Origin: Theropithecus gelada
Lineage: Eukaryota; Chordata; Mammalia; Primates; Cercopithecidae
DNA length: 64,000 nucleotides
Reading direction: 5' to 3'
NCBI RefSeq assembly: GCF_003255815.1
Contig: NC_037668.1
Location: 65,903,196-65,967,195, forward strand
Position numbers and translations under genes: made by a program. Each line of letters starts with the position of its first letter. Positions within the stretch are counted from its first letter, which is position 1. Positions 36,321-47,404 of the stretch are shown here, piece after piece. A model generated the notes under the pieces. It did not search any database. It was not told where the DNA came from and saw only the letters and a list, made by a program, of their open reading frames with translations.

Positions 36321-36855
36321 AGAGTTTCAATAAATGTTTCTTGGCTGATCGGTGGAGGGCAAGGCCCATTAAGCACCTAGTGGATATTGCTCAGTAAATT
36401 CCTAGTTGACTTATTGGCAGCCTGATCAATAATCAATTGACTCTGGGAAAGTCCAGCCGTGGCAGGTGACAATATATCAGGATGAAGATGTAAGTGGCAG
36501 TGCAAATACCCTACCCCAAGTCCAAATTCAGGCAAACTTTGCATTTTACTTAGCCCCTCCTCTGGGGAAGTCCTCCTGGCTTGCTCCAGGCCCACCAGCA
36601 GTCTACTTATGTTAGCCTCTGAGTCTGGTGACTTCTCTTTGTGGCACAGCCATGGCCTCTTGTCCATATCCTGGAGGTGTCCCCTTTCCCCTCTTAGCTG
36701 CAGATGGAGAGGTCAGCTGGGACCCCTTCTGAGGTTGCTATTTTCTGACCCCTCTGCTCACTCTCCAGGGGCTGCTTTGAGACTCAGACCTGGAGCTTCC
36801 CCTACCAGAGCTGGGGCAGGCCCTGCCCTTCATTTTCTATACTGTGCTTATTTTG
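36321..36855. other. Unassigned non-coding sequence
   Basis: No named repeat. The 121-codon frame at 36609-36974 enters the Alu and is not a gene. Confidence 0.35.
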
Positions 36856-37152
36856 TTTTTTTTAGGACACAGGGTCTCACTCTGTTACCTAGGCTGGAGT
36901 GCAGTGGCATGATCATAGCTCATTGTAACCTTGAACTCTTGGGCGCAAGCGATCCTCCCGCCTCAGCTTCCTGAGTACCTGGGACTATAGATGCATACCA
37001 CCGTGCCTGGCTAATTTTTTAAAAAAATTTTTTATAGAGATGGGGTCTTGCCATGTTGCCCAGGCTGATCACAAACTCCCAGCCTCAAGCAATTCTCCTA
37101 CCTCAACCTTTCAAAGTGTTGGGATTACAGGCATTAGCCACTACACCCAGCC
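36856..37152 (-). mobile_element. AluJ-like (antisense)
   Basis: GACACAGGGTCTCACTCTG to CACTACACCCAGCC, with AluJ-like left and right arms and heavy divergence. Confidence 0.93.
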
Positions 37153-37299
37153 TGCTTCCTTACTTTACAGGATGAAGGGTCTGTGCCACTCCCCTGACCC
37201 CAGGCTGTTCTGTACACAAGGAATTTCCACCCCTTCCCTCCACCCTCAGGGTGCCCATCCCTGCTCCTACCCTCCCCTGCATCCCTCAGAGCCTAATTG

Positions 37300-37640
37300 A
37301 AGAGACTCCGCCTGGCAGAGAAAATGAAAGCTTTATCTTTCCAGTCCATCCTGAAGTGTGTTAAGATGATGGATGAGTTTCCAGACCTGAATGCTCCTCC
37401 CAGTAGCATTAACAAAATTGCCTTTCAGGATCCCAACTTCCACGTCAAGATGGGCTGTGGTGGAGATGGGAGCCCCAAGCTTTGGCACTTGACGGTGAAC
37501 ATTAAAATCATTTTAATGCTGCATTTAGGATTTGCGTTCCCTGTGTGCGAGCCAGTCCCATTGCTGGCACCGGAATAAGATGAATGATGTTTGTTAAAAA
37601 GCTCTTTGGTACAGCCTGATTGACCACTAGGAACACTCAG
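37300..37640. promoter_or_regulatory. Candidate conserved regulatory island E
   Basis: Repeat-free block with GAAAGCTTTATCTTTCC near 37325 (GATA-like), CATTAACAAAATTGCC near 37408, GAACATTAAAATCATTTTAATGC near 37497 (an imperfect AT-rich palindrome) and GAATGATGTTTGTTAAAAAGC near 37582. Inferred only. Confidence 0.3.
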
Positions 37641-37796
37641 CTTGGAGCGGGGTGTGTGGGCCCAGCTTCTGGGCCTGGATGGGACCGGTCAGAGATGCTG
37701 TCACTGTTAGCTCTATTGGGTCACAGCCAAGTCTTTTCCTTCAGGCCTCTCCCACCTCTCCCAGGCTACAATGTCAAGAGGTCAGAGATGTGTCAT

Positions 37797-37914
37797 GGCT
37801 AAGAGAGTCCTGAGTTGGAATCCCACCTCTGAAACTAGGTTGCTGATGGAGGGGGGCAAACCCTTTCCCTGTTGGCTATCAGCATCCCCATCCGTGAAAT
37901 AAGGGAATGGCTAG
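37797..37914 (+). mobile_element. MIR fragment (sense)
   Basis: GTCCTGAGTTGGAATCCCACC, GGCAAACCCTTTCCC and CATCCCCATCCGTGAAATAAGGG. Confidence 0.75.
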
Positions 37915-38396
37915 CTGTTAGGGGTTAAATGGTGTCCCCCTAAAATTCATATGTTGAAGTCCAACTTCTCTCCCCATCTCAGAATGTGACCTTTTTTGTA
38001 AATAGGGTCTTACAGAGGTGATCAAGTTAAAATGAGGTCATTAGGGTTGGCCCTAATCCAGTGTAATTGGCATCCATATAAAAAGGGGAAATTTGTAGAT
38101 AGACACGCATACCCTGTACACACACACCACATGGAGAACCCTATGTGAAGATAAAGGCAGGGATTGTGGTGATGTGTCTACAAGCCAAGGATTACCAAAG
38201 ATTGCTAGCAAACCACCTAAAGCTAGGAAAGGGGCAAGGAACGGAGTCTTCCTCACAGCCCTCAGAAGGAACCAACGCTGGCAGTGCCTTGATCTTAAGT
38301 TTCCAGCCTGCAGAACTGTGAGACCCTATGTTTCTGTTGTTTAAGCCACTCAGTTTGTGGTGCTTTGTTAAGGCAGTCCCAGGAAATGAATATGCT
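37915..38396 (+). mobile_element. MLT1 MaLR LTR (sense)
   Basis: Near-complete MLT1: AAATTCATATGTTGAAGTCC, CTCAGAATGTGACC, AAATAGGGTCTTACAGAGG, AAAAGGGGAAATTTG, TGTTGTTTAAGCCACTCAGTTTGTGG. Confidence 0.9.
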
Positions 38397-38880
38397 AGCT
38401 GGAGCCCCGCCCACTCGGACACTCCCTGAGTCTATGAAGCTAGGATTCAGCCTGTGGGACCAGCTGGAATGAGTGAATCTGCTCTCTGCTGCTCCAGGAA
38501 ACCTTGGAGGGTGGGAGCCAAGCAGGTAGGACCTTGGAGCTGAAGCCACTGGCTGTCTTTGTTCCCAAACCACAATGGTTAAAAAGGCCCAGGAGGAACT
38601 GCTGGTCCTTTCGGGACAGTTGGGTGGAGGAGGGGGCTGGTCCCAAGTATATGAGCCCAGGTGGAGCTCTGGTGCTGGGTTGAGGGCCACTCATTGCTCA
38701 GGGTTGGGGGTCTTGAACCCCCACCTGGAAACCCAGAGCAGAAAGCAGGGATGTCTGCCTCTGGGCACATGAGAGAAGATGCATGTGTTGAGCCAATTTC
38801 AGCTTCTAGACTCTCCCAGGTCAACTTGCTTTTCTCCCAAATGAAAGTGTTTTTCATTGCATGGAAATGAATCCACTTAA
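38397..38880. other. Unassigned non-coding sequence
   Basis: Several overlapping frames of 65-131 codons on both strands but no domain or exon evidence. Confidence 0.35.
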
Positions 38881-38936
38881 TGTGTGTTATAGAAAAAGGA
38901 GACATTAGTGTGCGTTATAGAAAAATAAAGTTCAAA
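38881..38936. repeat. Two-copy 28-bp tandem duplication
   Basis: TGTG(T/C)GTTATAGAAAAA occurs at 38881 and 38909, so a 28-bp unit is duplicated once with a few differences at the right end. Confidence 0.88.
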
Positions 38937-38974
38937 TTTATGCACACCTGGGTTTGTGGCCTGAAACAGACCCA

Positions 38975-39175
38975 TTAATACTGACTGAGTACCCAGCACA
39001 GCCAGACACTTTCACTGCATTCTCTTCATCCTACTTACAGTGCTATTTTTGCACATATTACTGTCTCCATTTTACAGAGGAGGAAACTGAGACACGGGGA
39101 AGTGATGTGTGACTCACAGTCACATAGTAAGTGCTTGGATTCGAACTCAAGGAGTCTGACCTCCTCACCCCCACC
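38975..39175 (-). mobile_element. MIR SINE (antisense)
   Basis: TCCATTTTACAGAGGAGGAAACTGAG, CACAGTCACATAGTAAGTGC, ATTCGAACTCAAGGAGTCTG. Confidence 0.9.
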
Positions 39176-39629
39176 CCAGGCTGGGCCTGGCACCCAGTGA
39201 CACAGAATCTTCTCATGAGAGGCTAAGCCCTGGGAGAAGTGGAAAAAGCTGGGGACCACAGAGCAATTGATGAAGAACGAGGAGCAATCCAGAGGCTGTG
39301 GAGGGTTAGTAACACTTGTGCTGGAGGTGAGATGTTGGTCGGGGGAGGACTGGTGGGCCGTGGGCCGTGTTTATCTGTGGGGCCACCCTGTTTACCTGGT
39401 GGCTGAGCAGGGAGCATATCCTCTTTGGTTCCTGGGAGGTGGCTTGTGTGGGGACTGGAGATGGATCGGCCCAGGCGGGCGACTTCCCCGCCACCGCCCC
39501 TCCCCCACGCAGCAGGTAGCACCAGGTGTATTTGGCAAAGCCTCCTGCGTGGGGAAGGCCAATCAGCCTGAGTGAGCTGGGCTGCGCTGGAGCTGGGGAT
39601 TGCTGGGGATTGCTCTTGCAATCAGGGCA
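39176..39629. other. Unassigned GC-rich sequence
   Basis: Includes a small CpG and GC-box-like patch near 39470-39515 (GGCGGGCGAC, CCACCGCCCCTCCCCC). Frames of 102-132 codons on both strands have no domain. Could extend the regulatory island at its right. Confidence 0.3.
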
Positions 39630-39960
39630 TTTCACACAGCAAATTGTGGTCATTTAGGCCTCTCTCCGGCAAGCTTAATTTCAGGCCTAAGCACAGAGGA
39701 TATTCAGAGACACAATGAGGTAATTTCACATTTTAAAGCAGAGAATGCAGCGTAAATTAGTAGAAAAATCATGACACTTATAAACCCCGTTCTAAAGATG
39801 TATTGTTCCCTTCTCTTCTGGGAGAAAAAAAAAAATCAGCTTCTATTAAGATTGAATTAACCACTGGAGGAGAATTCCTCAGACGGCCCATTCATAAGGA
39901 GAAATCTATTTTAAACTTGGTGGAAAGGCTTTTGCGGCAAGTGTTAGGAAGAGAGTTCCT
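39630..39960. promoter_or_regulatory. Candidate conserved regulatory island F
   Basis: Repeat-free AT-rich block: GTGGTCATTTAGGCC, CAAGCTTAATTTCAGGCC, GAGGTAATTTCACATTTTAAAGC, GCGTAAATTAGTAG, AATCATGACACTTATAAACC, CTATTAAGATTGAATTAACC. Multiple homeodomain cores in 330 bases. Confidence 0.4.
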
Positions 39961-40561
39961 GAGAAGATGCAGGTGCTCTCGCAGCAGTCCCTGCACCTGG
40001 GCAGGGGGAGCAGGGCGCTCAGGCCTGAGCCCTCTCATGCCCACCCCAGGTTGGCCCCCTTTGGGTACAGCCTTGAGTGGTGTAAATGCTGAGGTCAGAT
40101 GTCCCCTAGACAGTGATTTAAGTACAAATTGCTTATTTGGGAGTGAGGGAGGGGAGCAGGGAAGTGAGATGTCAGGGCTGGGGGACTAGGGGGGCCAGTA
40201 AAGAGTCCTGCATCAAGTCAGCCACCCCTGTGGGCAACCAGAGGCAGAGGAGACCATGCTTCTTAGAGTTAGCCTCCACGAGGGCTGGGGAGATGGGCTG
40301 TTTATCACGCCCAATCCTAAAAGGCATCATGGAGGGCTACTCCATAAATGTATTGGTTTTCATTTCTTGGCTTCCCTCATCTCTACCCTGAAGGTGGCAA
40401 CATGGGCTCCAGCAGCCAGAGAGCCCTCTGCGAGGTTGTAGGGAGCCAGGCAGGTACAGCCTGGAGTGGTCAGTGTGACGGGATCTAGCGCATCCTACCT
40501 GGTTACTGGTATTCTCTCTGATTCCCAAACCCCATCCCAGGCACTTCCTTGGGTTCTAGCA
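39961..40561. other. Unassigned non-coding sequence
   Basis: No supported repeat or exon. Confidence 0.35.
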
Positions 40562-40855
40562 TTTTTTTTTTTTTGAGACAAAGCCTTGCTTTGTTCCCCA
40601 GGCTGGAGTGCAGTGGTACAATCTCGGCTCACTGCAACCTCCCCCTCCCAGTTTCAAGAGATTCCCTGCCTCAGCCTCCCGAGTAGCTGGGGCTACAGGC
40701 ATGTGCCACCATGCCCGGCTAATTTTTGTATTTTTAGTAGAGATGGGGTTTCGTCATGTTGGCCAAGCTGGTCTCGAACTCCTGGTCTCAAGTGATCACC
40801 CCACCTTAGCCTCCCAAAATTCTGGGATTACGGACGTGAGCCACCGCGCCCGGCC
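40562..40855 (-). mobile_element. Alu (antisense), S-like
   Basis: Full antisense Alu from a 13-T tail to GCGCCCGGCC. It has GTGAGCCACCGCG rather than the monkey-young variant, consistent with an older copy. Confidence 0.95.
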
Positions 40856-41959
40856 ATCAAGCTCTTCTTTTATTCCAGACAGGCAGGTGCCATGTCAGCT
40901 TTCTATGTCACAGAAAGGCCCATGCCAAAGAGATAAGCCCTATGTTCTAGTCCCAGTTCTTTGCCTGGCAAATTGTCAGCCTGAGCTCCTCCTGCCCTCT
41001 CTCTGGGTCACAATATCCCCGGGTATTTTGGGATGCCCTTCAAGGCTTTTCCTTGTTCTGAAATAATGGCTTATATGGCAGGGGGAAGGTGACAATGTCA
41101 GTCTGATTCTGTCACCTCTCCCAGCACCCAGATCTGGCTCTTGGGCCTAGTAGCCCAGTGACACTTGCTGAATGGAGCTGGATTGTGGGGCTGCAAGGCC
41201 GAGCTCTGGCCAGACAGACTGACCACCTCCTGGTCTCCTGAGCCAGAGAGAAGCCATGGATACCACACCCATGAAGTGGCTCTACTAGCCCTGGATGTGC
41301 CCAGGATGGGAGCCAGAATGTGCTGAGGAGAGATGGCCCCAGGCCATGGCCCAAACTTGGGGTCCAGGACATCAGGATCCCTTTTTACTTTTAAAATGAC
41401 ATCCATTTTAAGGCAAATCCATCTGAGAACTAGTGAATTGACTCCACATGGCAAACATCTGAGCTTGAGACTAAACTCTGGGCTGTCTCCTCACTTTGGA
41501 GTATTCCCTGCCTCTGTTTTATCATGTGAGTTAAAATAAGACTTTTTAATCCACTGAACTTTTCATGCCAGAATATCCCTTGACTTTCTGTGCCCACTTC
41601 CCTCTTTATGATAAGTTTCCGGTTCATTTTTTCAGAGAAGTCAATTTCAATGTTGATCAAAAGGCTTTTTCAGAGATCCAGGTGACAGAGCCCATGAATT
41701 CAGTTCTCAAGGAAACACAGGGCCCCGGAGCTTGTCCCCACACCTAAAAGTGGGGTGGAGAGGCTGCCAGCTGTTCAGGGGGTGGATTTCTCCCCAACAC
41801 CACCTGCGCCATCCATCCCCCCAGGCTGGCAGCCTCTTGGAGGCCTCATCCAGCCCCAAACGGTGGCGCCTCCAGCCCCCTTGACAGCCAGTGGTGGTGA
41901 AATGGCTGCTTCAAGATTTCAGCTTTCTACAAAGACAGAAATAATCAGGTTGACCAAAG
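40856..41959. other. Unassigned non-coding sequence
   Basis: 1.1 kb without a named repeat, except a possible L2-like tail near 41095-41175. An AT-rich patch at 41380-41680 (TTTTAAGGC, TAAGACTTTTTAATCC, GTTGATCAAAAGGC) could be another regulatory island, but support is weak. Confidence 0.35.
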
Positions 41960-42420
41960 GGGAAAAAAGGGAAAATTGAGCATTATGAGGGTGATAATTC
42001 AGAAAGTGTCAGCCTCAGAATAATTGAATCCGATGACATTTTGTGCTACAGGAAACAATAGCAGCTAGCCCGCTGCCCGTCTTATTCATGTCTGGTTCAT
42101 GTTTAACAAAACAAGGGCAAGGGTCACGCAGCCACGAGCCCCATAAATAACCCGTTAATGGGATTTCCAAACAAGCTGTCCTCAAAGTGGCTTTCCGTCT
42201 CACTGAGAGAATATTAAAATGCAAATGGATTCGGGCTGTGTCTTCATAAACAACCGTGTTCATTTAACCTCCGACCTCCCCGCTTAACTGCCCATTCCAG
42301 CAATTTGTACGGGCTCCTCGGCCACAGGCTCCTGTGGTAATTCAGGGAAAGTGCATTAAAGGAAAGGGTTACAATTTGCGATGCTCAGTTAATCACGCTA
42401 TTGAGATGTTTATGGACAGA
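41960..42420. promoter_or_regulatory. Candidate conserved regulatory island G
   Basis: Repeat-free block with about 15 CpG sites between 42025 and 42405. Exact POU octamer ATGCAAAT at 42219-42226, forkhead-like ATAAACA at 42246-42252 and GTTTAACAAAACA near 42101, CCCGTTAATGGG (imperfect palindrome) near 42151, AATAATTGAATCC near 42019, and CAGTTAATCACGC near 42386. Strong enhancer-like composition; conservation untested. Confidence 0.45.
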
Positions 42421-43059
42421 ATCCCGCTCCTCCTCACACTTGTCTCGGGCCTTGTGTCCCACCCCCGCCCCCACCAACCCAAGCATGGCTGGTTGGTTCC
42501 TTTTGTTGAATCTGGTGCGGTGGGTGCGGCATGGCCCTTTAGGTGCGTAGGCTGTCTTCCCAGCTGACGGGGGTCCCCTCCTCGGGCCTCCACTCATCAG
42601 CCTGCTTCTCCTTGGCTGCTATTCTGCTTGGGGTCTGGCCAGAGACCCTCAGTTAAATGCAGATGGTCTCAAGCCTTGTTCTCCTTTGTGAAATGGCCCA
42701 GGCTTGCCCTGGGCAGCCGCCCATCACTTGGTTTCTTCCCAGGAGCCCCTTTCTGTTCTCTCCAGAGCTGCCCTGACCCAGCCCTGGCATTGGCCTGGCA
42801 GCTCTTTGACGAGCGCCGTGACAGGCAGCTTGAGTGGATGTTTCCTCCCTTGGCCCTGGGCCTGCCTCCTGAGCCTTGAGCCTCCATCAATCTGACCGTG
42901 TGGAAAGATAAGACTTGCACAAAGAGAGTAAGGGGGATGTGAGCCAGGGGCCAGGGTGTGAGGTCTGATGCCCTGGCACGTTTCTGGAGAGGAGACAGGC
43001 ACTATGCTGGAGGAAGTGCTACATGGTCTTCTCCATTGCCTGGACAGATCACATGGGCA
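42421..43059. other. Unassigned non-coding sequence
   Basis: Overlapping frames of 60-90 codons on both strands, no domains, no recognised repeats. Confidence 0.35.
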
Positions 43060-43265
43060 CCGCCCTCTTCAGTTTACAGAAGGCTTTTTCACATAGATGA
43101 TTTCACCAGATCCACTCAAGTCTGGCACCGGGCACCTGGTTGGGGTTCAATCTTAGAGATGAAGAAAGGTAAACTCAGAGAGGCTAAGTGATCTGTCTCG
43201 GGTCACCTAATGATTGGAAGGTGGGGTGGGCCTGCAGACTTGGCCTCACTCTGAGGCACAGATTT
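43060..43265 (-). mobile_element. MIR SINE (antisense, diverged)
   Basis: CACATAGATGATTTCACC, GATGAAGAAAGGTAAACTCAGAGAGGCTAAGTGATC and GGGTCACCTAATGATTGG. Confidence 0.72.
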
Positions 43266-44254
43266 TCCGCACGTCTGGGAGAGGTCCCAATGTTCCATGA
43301 CTTCTCTCTGAGGAGCAAAGAGAGTCTGTAAGAGCCTAGACTGGAGTCTTTATCCTCTCTTGGGCAGGAGGAGAGCAGAGGAGGTAAAGCCATGCTGGGG
43401 AGGACATGTGGGAGTTGGGGGCAGGTATCCGTGTCACTGGCCCCAGCTGGAGTAGATGGCCTCCCTGTTCCGAATGGGGCCTCCCAATTCTAGTTGGCTT
43501 TTTGTGTTGTTCTTTGAGGCAAGCATTTCTCTCCTTTAGCTTTTTCTTCCCATTTCTTTATAAGGAAGGGCAAGGGAATGAATCTCTGATGATGTCTCCA
43601 GTTCGCTAATGCAGACATGGGCCTCTGGGGACCACCAAAATGAGCAATATCCAACTCCGCCTTGCTCCCCTGCTTGATAAACTCAGATAGACTTCCAGTT
43701 ATAAATCTGTCTCAGGATGTGTAGAGGCTGGAACTGCAGAGGCCAGCCTGTTAAGGAGCTTGGCTGGGGCTATGGCCACTGGGCTTCTTGGGCCTGGCCT
43801 GCATGGAGGTCGCCCTCCCTCACCCTTCCTCCATCCCACCCCATCCTCTTCTCTATTTCTTTTTTAAATTTTTCTCTTCTCTGCCTCTCTCCCTCAGGCT
43901 CAGTACCTCCAGGGGTGGCAGAGAGGGTGGAGGGAGGGGGTCCCATGAGGGCCGGTCCTGCAGAGATCACCAGCACCTGCTTGCATCTCCTGTCTGGTTT
44001 CTCTGCCACACTTTCCTTGGATGGATGGAATTTCTGTCTCTCTCTTCCCCTCCCCATTTTGTTTCTGTTTCTGCTTCTCTGTGTTCTCATCGTGTCTCTG
44101 AGATGCTCTCTTGGTTTGTACCTCCATCTCTTTCTGTTTTCTTTCTTTTGTGAGTCTTTCCCGTCCCTCCATGTCTGTCTCTCTCTGCCTCCCCCTGCCC
44201 CTCTCCAGTGAGGCTCCCTGGGTTCCGGCCAGGCGCGTTCCCCTGACAGCTCTG
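43266..44254. other. Unassigned pyrimidine-rich sequence
   Basis: C/T-rich, especially 43800-44220. A 164-codon plus-strand frame (43717-44211) is low-complexity Ser/Leu/Phe-rich without a domain. It arises from the pyrimidine bias and is not annotated as a gene. Confidence 0.4.
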
Positions 44255-44440
44255 TGCTGGCTTCTTTGTCTCCAGCTCACCCCATTCTCCACTCTCCTCT
44301 CACAGCGATTTATCTAAAATGCAAATTGAACCATGTCTTTCCCTGGCTTAAAATCCTTCAAGGCTCCCCACCAGACCCTGGCGGGATTCCTCCCCACCTC
44401 TCCAGGATCATCCCTCTTCATCCTCCGGGCTCCACTCTAC
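44255..44440 (+). mobile_element. L2 LINE fragment (sense)
   Basis: TTATCTAAAATGCAAATTGAACCATGTC, CTGGCTTAAAATCCTTCAAGGC and CACCTCTCCAGGATCATCCC match the L2 reverse-transcriptase end. Confidence 0.75.
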
Positions 44441-44482
44441 TGTGTATGTGTGTGTGTGTTTCTGTTTCTCTATACACATATG

Positions 44483-44524
<42 letters not shown>

Positions 44525-44630
44525 GAGCATCTGGAGGGAGAGACACACACAGAGACATATAGACAAGGGAGATAGGGAGAGAGAGAAGTAAGACAGAGAG
44601 AGAGAGAAAGAGACAGAGAGACAGGAGGAG
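44441..44630. repeat. Compound (TG)n / (CA)n / (GA)n microsatellite
   Basis: TG run at 44441-44460, a spacer with ATACACATATGTATAC, a CA run at 44483-44522, then GA/GAGA-rich sequence at 44535-44630. The TG and CA runs are inverted complements. Confidence 0.95.
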
Positions 44631-44779
44631 ATCTTATGCTGGAAGAGAAATGGGTCCTTCAGCTCTCAGCTCTCCAGGTCACCCTTCCGTGGCAAGGCCA
44701 GGTCGTGTGTGCAGGGCACTTTCTACCTACCCAGATCGTCTGACACTGAATCCTGTGCTTCTAACCACCCTGGCAGCCT

Positions 44780-45420
44780 GACTGTTCTGGAGTAGGAAGT
44801 CCAGGTAGGAGGAAGTCTTGGGCAAAAAGAAGGATGACTTTCTGATTGTAGAAAGTGGGAGGAAAACGGGGGCATAGGGAGGCAGACACATGTAGAGGTG
44901 GCTGCAGGATGTCGATGGCCTTGTCTCTGTGAAGTAGGAAGGGAGGTCGCCTGCTTGTAGGATGTGCAGGGCATTCAGTAAGGAGGGAGGAGAGGTGAGG
45001 GCCTGGACAGGTCTCAGAGGGCCATGTGACAAGAAAACTCTGAGGGCCTGATGGGCAGCAGAGGACCCCTGTTGATAAGCATGAACTTGCGGGTGGGTGA
45101 GTTCCTTCAACAGCACAGATGCTGCAGCACACAAGGGACCATTGGGTTGACCCAGGAGTGGGTTTTTTCTAAGGTGTGATGGAAAGACAAGGGACAAAGG
45201 AACCAAAGCCACTGGTAAAGCATGGATGATGGGATAGACCATGGGACCTCAGTGGAATTGGGAAGAAAGGAAAGCCTGGAAGGGCAGATTGGGAAAACTC
45301 AGAGGAGAAGAAAAAGTTGGCGGTTTTGTGGAGATCAAAGGACAGGTGCAGTGAAAATAAGAGGGTGGAGGGGCTGGAGGGCCCAAGGGCTCAGGTCCAA
45401 GAGTAGATAGATAGGTCACC
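44780..45420 (-). mobile_element. L2 LINE (antisense), 5'-side coding region
   Basis: TCTGTGAAGTAGGAAGGGAGGTCGCCTGC and GTGACAAGAAAACTCTGAGGGCCTGATGGGC align with the same L2 part present at 2370-2560, in antisense. The 171-codon minus frame here is a decayed L2 relic. Confidence 0.6.
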
Positions 45421-45499
45421 CATTTCAGGGGTGTTGTGGCTCTAGGTAAAAGGGACTGTAAAAGGGTCATGGAGTGGCAGCTGAGACACAGTGCAGGGA

Positions 45500-45925
45500 T
45501 ATCACTAAAGGGGGACAAACCACCCAGAGACCTAGTGGCTGGAAACAACCATTTGTTATTGCTCCCATGTCTAGAGTCAGCTGGGAGGTCCTGCTGATCT
45601 TGTCCAGGCTTGGCTGATCTTGGCTGGGCTGGCTCATGTGTCTGAGGTCAGCTGGCATGGTTGGTCTCAGACAGCCTCACTCACATGGCTGGGGGTTGGT
45701 TGACTGGCCATTGGCTGGGTGTTGGAGATGACCAGGCATTGTGTGTCTGTCTCGTCATGCAGCTTAGGCCCAGATTGAGAATGTGCACAACATCACTTCT
45801 GCCTCTTTCCATTGGCCAAAGGGAGCATGGAGTCCTGTCCAAAATGAAGGGGACAAGAACTAATCTCCTCATCTTTATGGGAGAAGCCACAAGGAAGAGG
45901 TATTTTCCAATCTACTGCAGTTAAG
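45500..45925. mobile_element. Unnamed old interspersed repeat
   Basis: AACAACCATTTGTTATTGC, GTCAGCTGGG, TCACTCACATGGCTGGGGG and CTCTTTCCATTGGCCAAAGGG resemble a common mammalian repeat I have seen but cannot name reliably. Confidence 0.45.
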
Positions 45926-46097
45926 GCCACCTGAGAGTCCAGGGGATTGGAGAGACCATCAGCCCCAACACAGGTCCTCTAGGATGTAGACTGAGATCCA
46001 GGTGCTAAGGTCTTCAAAGAGGGAGGAGAGGTGACACAGAGCACTGAAGACAACAATATCAGGAATGGTAGAGGCCATTTGGGCCCTTAGAGGAGAC

Positions 46098-46145
46098 AGT
46101 GTGTGTTTGTTTGTGTGTGTGCATGCATGTGTGTGCGCATGTTGA
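46098..46145. repeat. Degenerate (TG)n repeat
   Basis: GTGTGTTTGTTTGTGTGTG then GCATGCATGTGTGTGCGCATG. Confidence 0.9.
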
Positions 46146-46374
46146 TATGTGGTGGATGAAGAAGAAAGCCAACCTCCGATGAGGGTGCAGGGGTGGGCGC
46201 AGTGACAACCTTGGGAAATAGTTCCTGGTACTTTGCAGATTCATAGCATTAGCAATTCAGTCCCTTTCTCCTGCCCCATTCCTCTGCTGGTAACTGACAG
46301 AAGGTCACGGCCCATCAAGATGCTGCCCAGGGGAAGGTTGCTACATCAGCTCTTTCTTATTGACCGGACTGTCT

Positions 46375-46500
46375 TCACTTTCTTTCACTCAACAAGTAAT
46401 TATTGAGCATCAGTCATGTGCCAGGCTCTGTGTGAGGGACAGGAAAGAAGACACAGTCTCTGCCCTTGGGGAACTCAAAATTTAGACATTACAGCCAAGG
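46375..46500 (-). mobile_element. L2 3' tail (antisense)
   Basis: CTCAACAAGTAATTATTGAGC, ATGTGCCAGGCTCTGTGTGAGG, CAGTCTCTGCCCTTGGGGAAC. Confidence 0.78.
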
Positions 46501-46504
46501 TGTA

Positions 46505-46565
46505 TCTACATACATGTGTATTCAGATGGCTGTGTGTGCATGTGTGCACATATACACACATACAA
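46505..46565. repeat. Degenerate TG/CA repeat
   Basis: GTGTGTGCATGTGTGCACATATACACACATAC; imperfect, partly self-complementary. Confidence 0.8.
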
Positions 46566-46692
46566 TACTCCCGGCCCCCACAGATGATTTGTGAGTTAAA
46601 ATATATAAATACATTTGCAAACTAAAAAAAAAAAAAACTTCAAAATCATCCTGATCATTTATCTTTCTGTTTAATCTCTGACAAGCTTGAGA

Positions 46693-46831
46693 TTTTTCTT
46701 TTTTCTTTTTTTTAGAGATGGGGTCTCACCATATCGCCTAGTTCTGGTCTCAAACTCCTGGGCTCAAGAAATCTGTTCTCCTTGGCCTCTCAAAGTGCTG
46801 GGACTATAGGCATGAGCTACTGCACCCAGCT
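46693..46831 (-). mobile_element. Alu monomer fragment (antisense, FLAM/AluJ-like)
   Basis: AGAGATGGGGTCTCACCATATCGCC to GCTACTGCACCCAGC, only one monomer after a T-rich tail. Confidence 0.85.
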
Positions 46832-47404
46832 GAGATATTTCTAGAATAAAAAACTGTATTTTAAAAAGTAATCACAGATTCTATTCAATGGTTTATTTGA
46901 AATGTTCCATATTCAGGATGGCTCTTGAATATATTTCTATGAACAAAGGGATGCCAGGAACCCTCTTCCCCCAAAATAAAATATATGAAAATAACAATGC
47001 AGCAATAATAATAATAACTTCCTTGTGACACTCTGCAATTCCACAAGCCCAATCATGCATGCTGTATCAGTTGTCCTGTAAATGGCATCTCAAGGTTGGC
47101 CTCAGAGTCCATGGGAGGTTTATGAGACCAAGTGTGGATTAAGTCCTGCCCAAACTGGAGGGTAAGCTGGCAGGGTCTTGAAATGCTAGCCAACTTTGGA
47201 GGGTCAGGGTAAGCCCTTCTAAAGGAAAGAGATGCCTCCTCTGTTCCCCAGTCCTGTTGCCGCTCTTTGGGCAGGAGTTGGCTCTCAGCAAAGGGCTAGA
47301 GCTAGGGCCAGCACTGGGTTCCATGGCTCTCCTTGGCCAGAGTCACAGATGGACAAGATCCGGGAAGAGTCATTGAATCAAGGAATGGTGGAGCTGTAAG
47401 GAGT
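46832..47404. other. Unassigned non-coding sequence
   Basis: AT-rich at the left (includes a short AATAATAATAATAA run near 47001). No exon or named repeat. Confidence 0.35.

Noticed and set aside
43717..44211. 164-codon plus-strand frame
   Set aside because: Low-complexity pyrimidine-driven composition, no domain, overlapping open frames on both strands.
44727..45242. 171-codon minus-strand frame
   Set aside because: Lies inside an antisense L2 and matches decayed L2 coding sequence.
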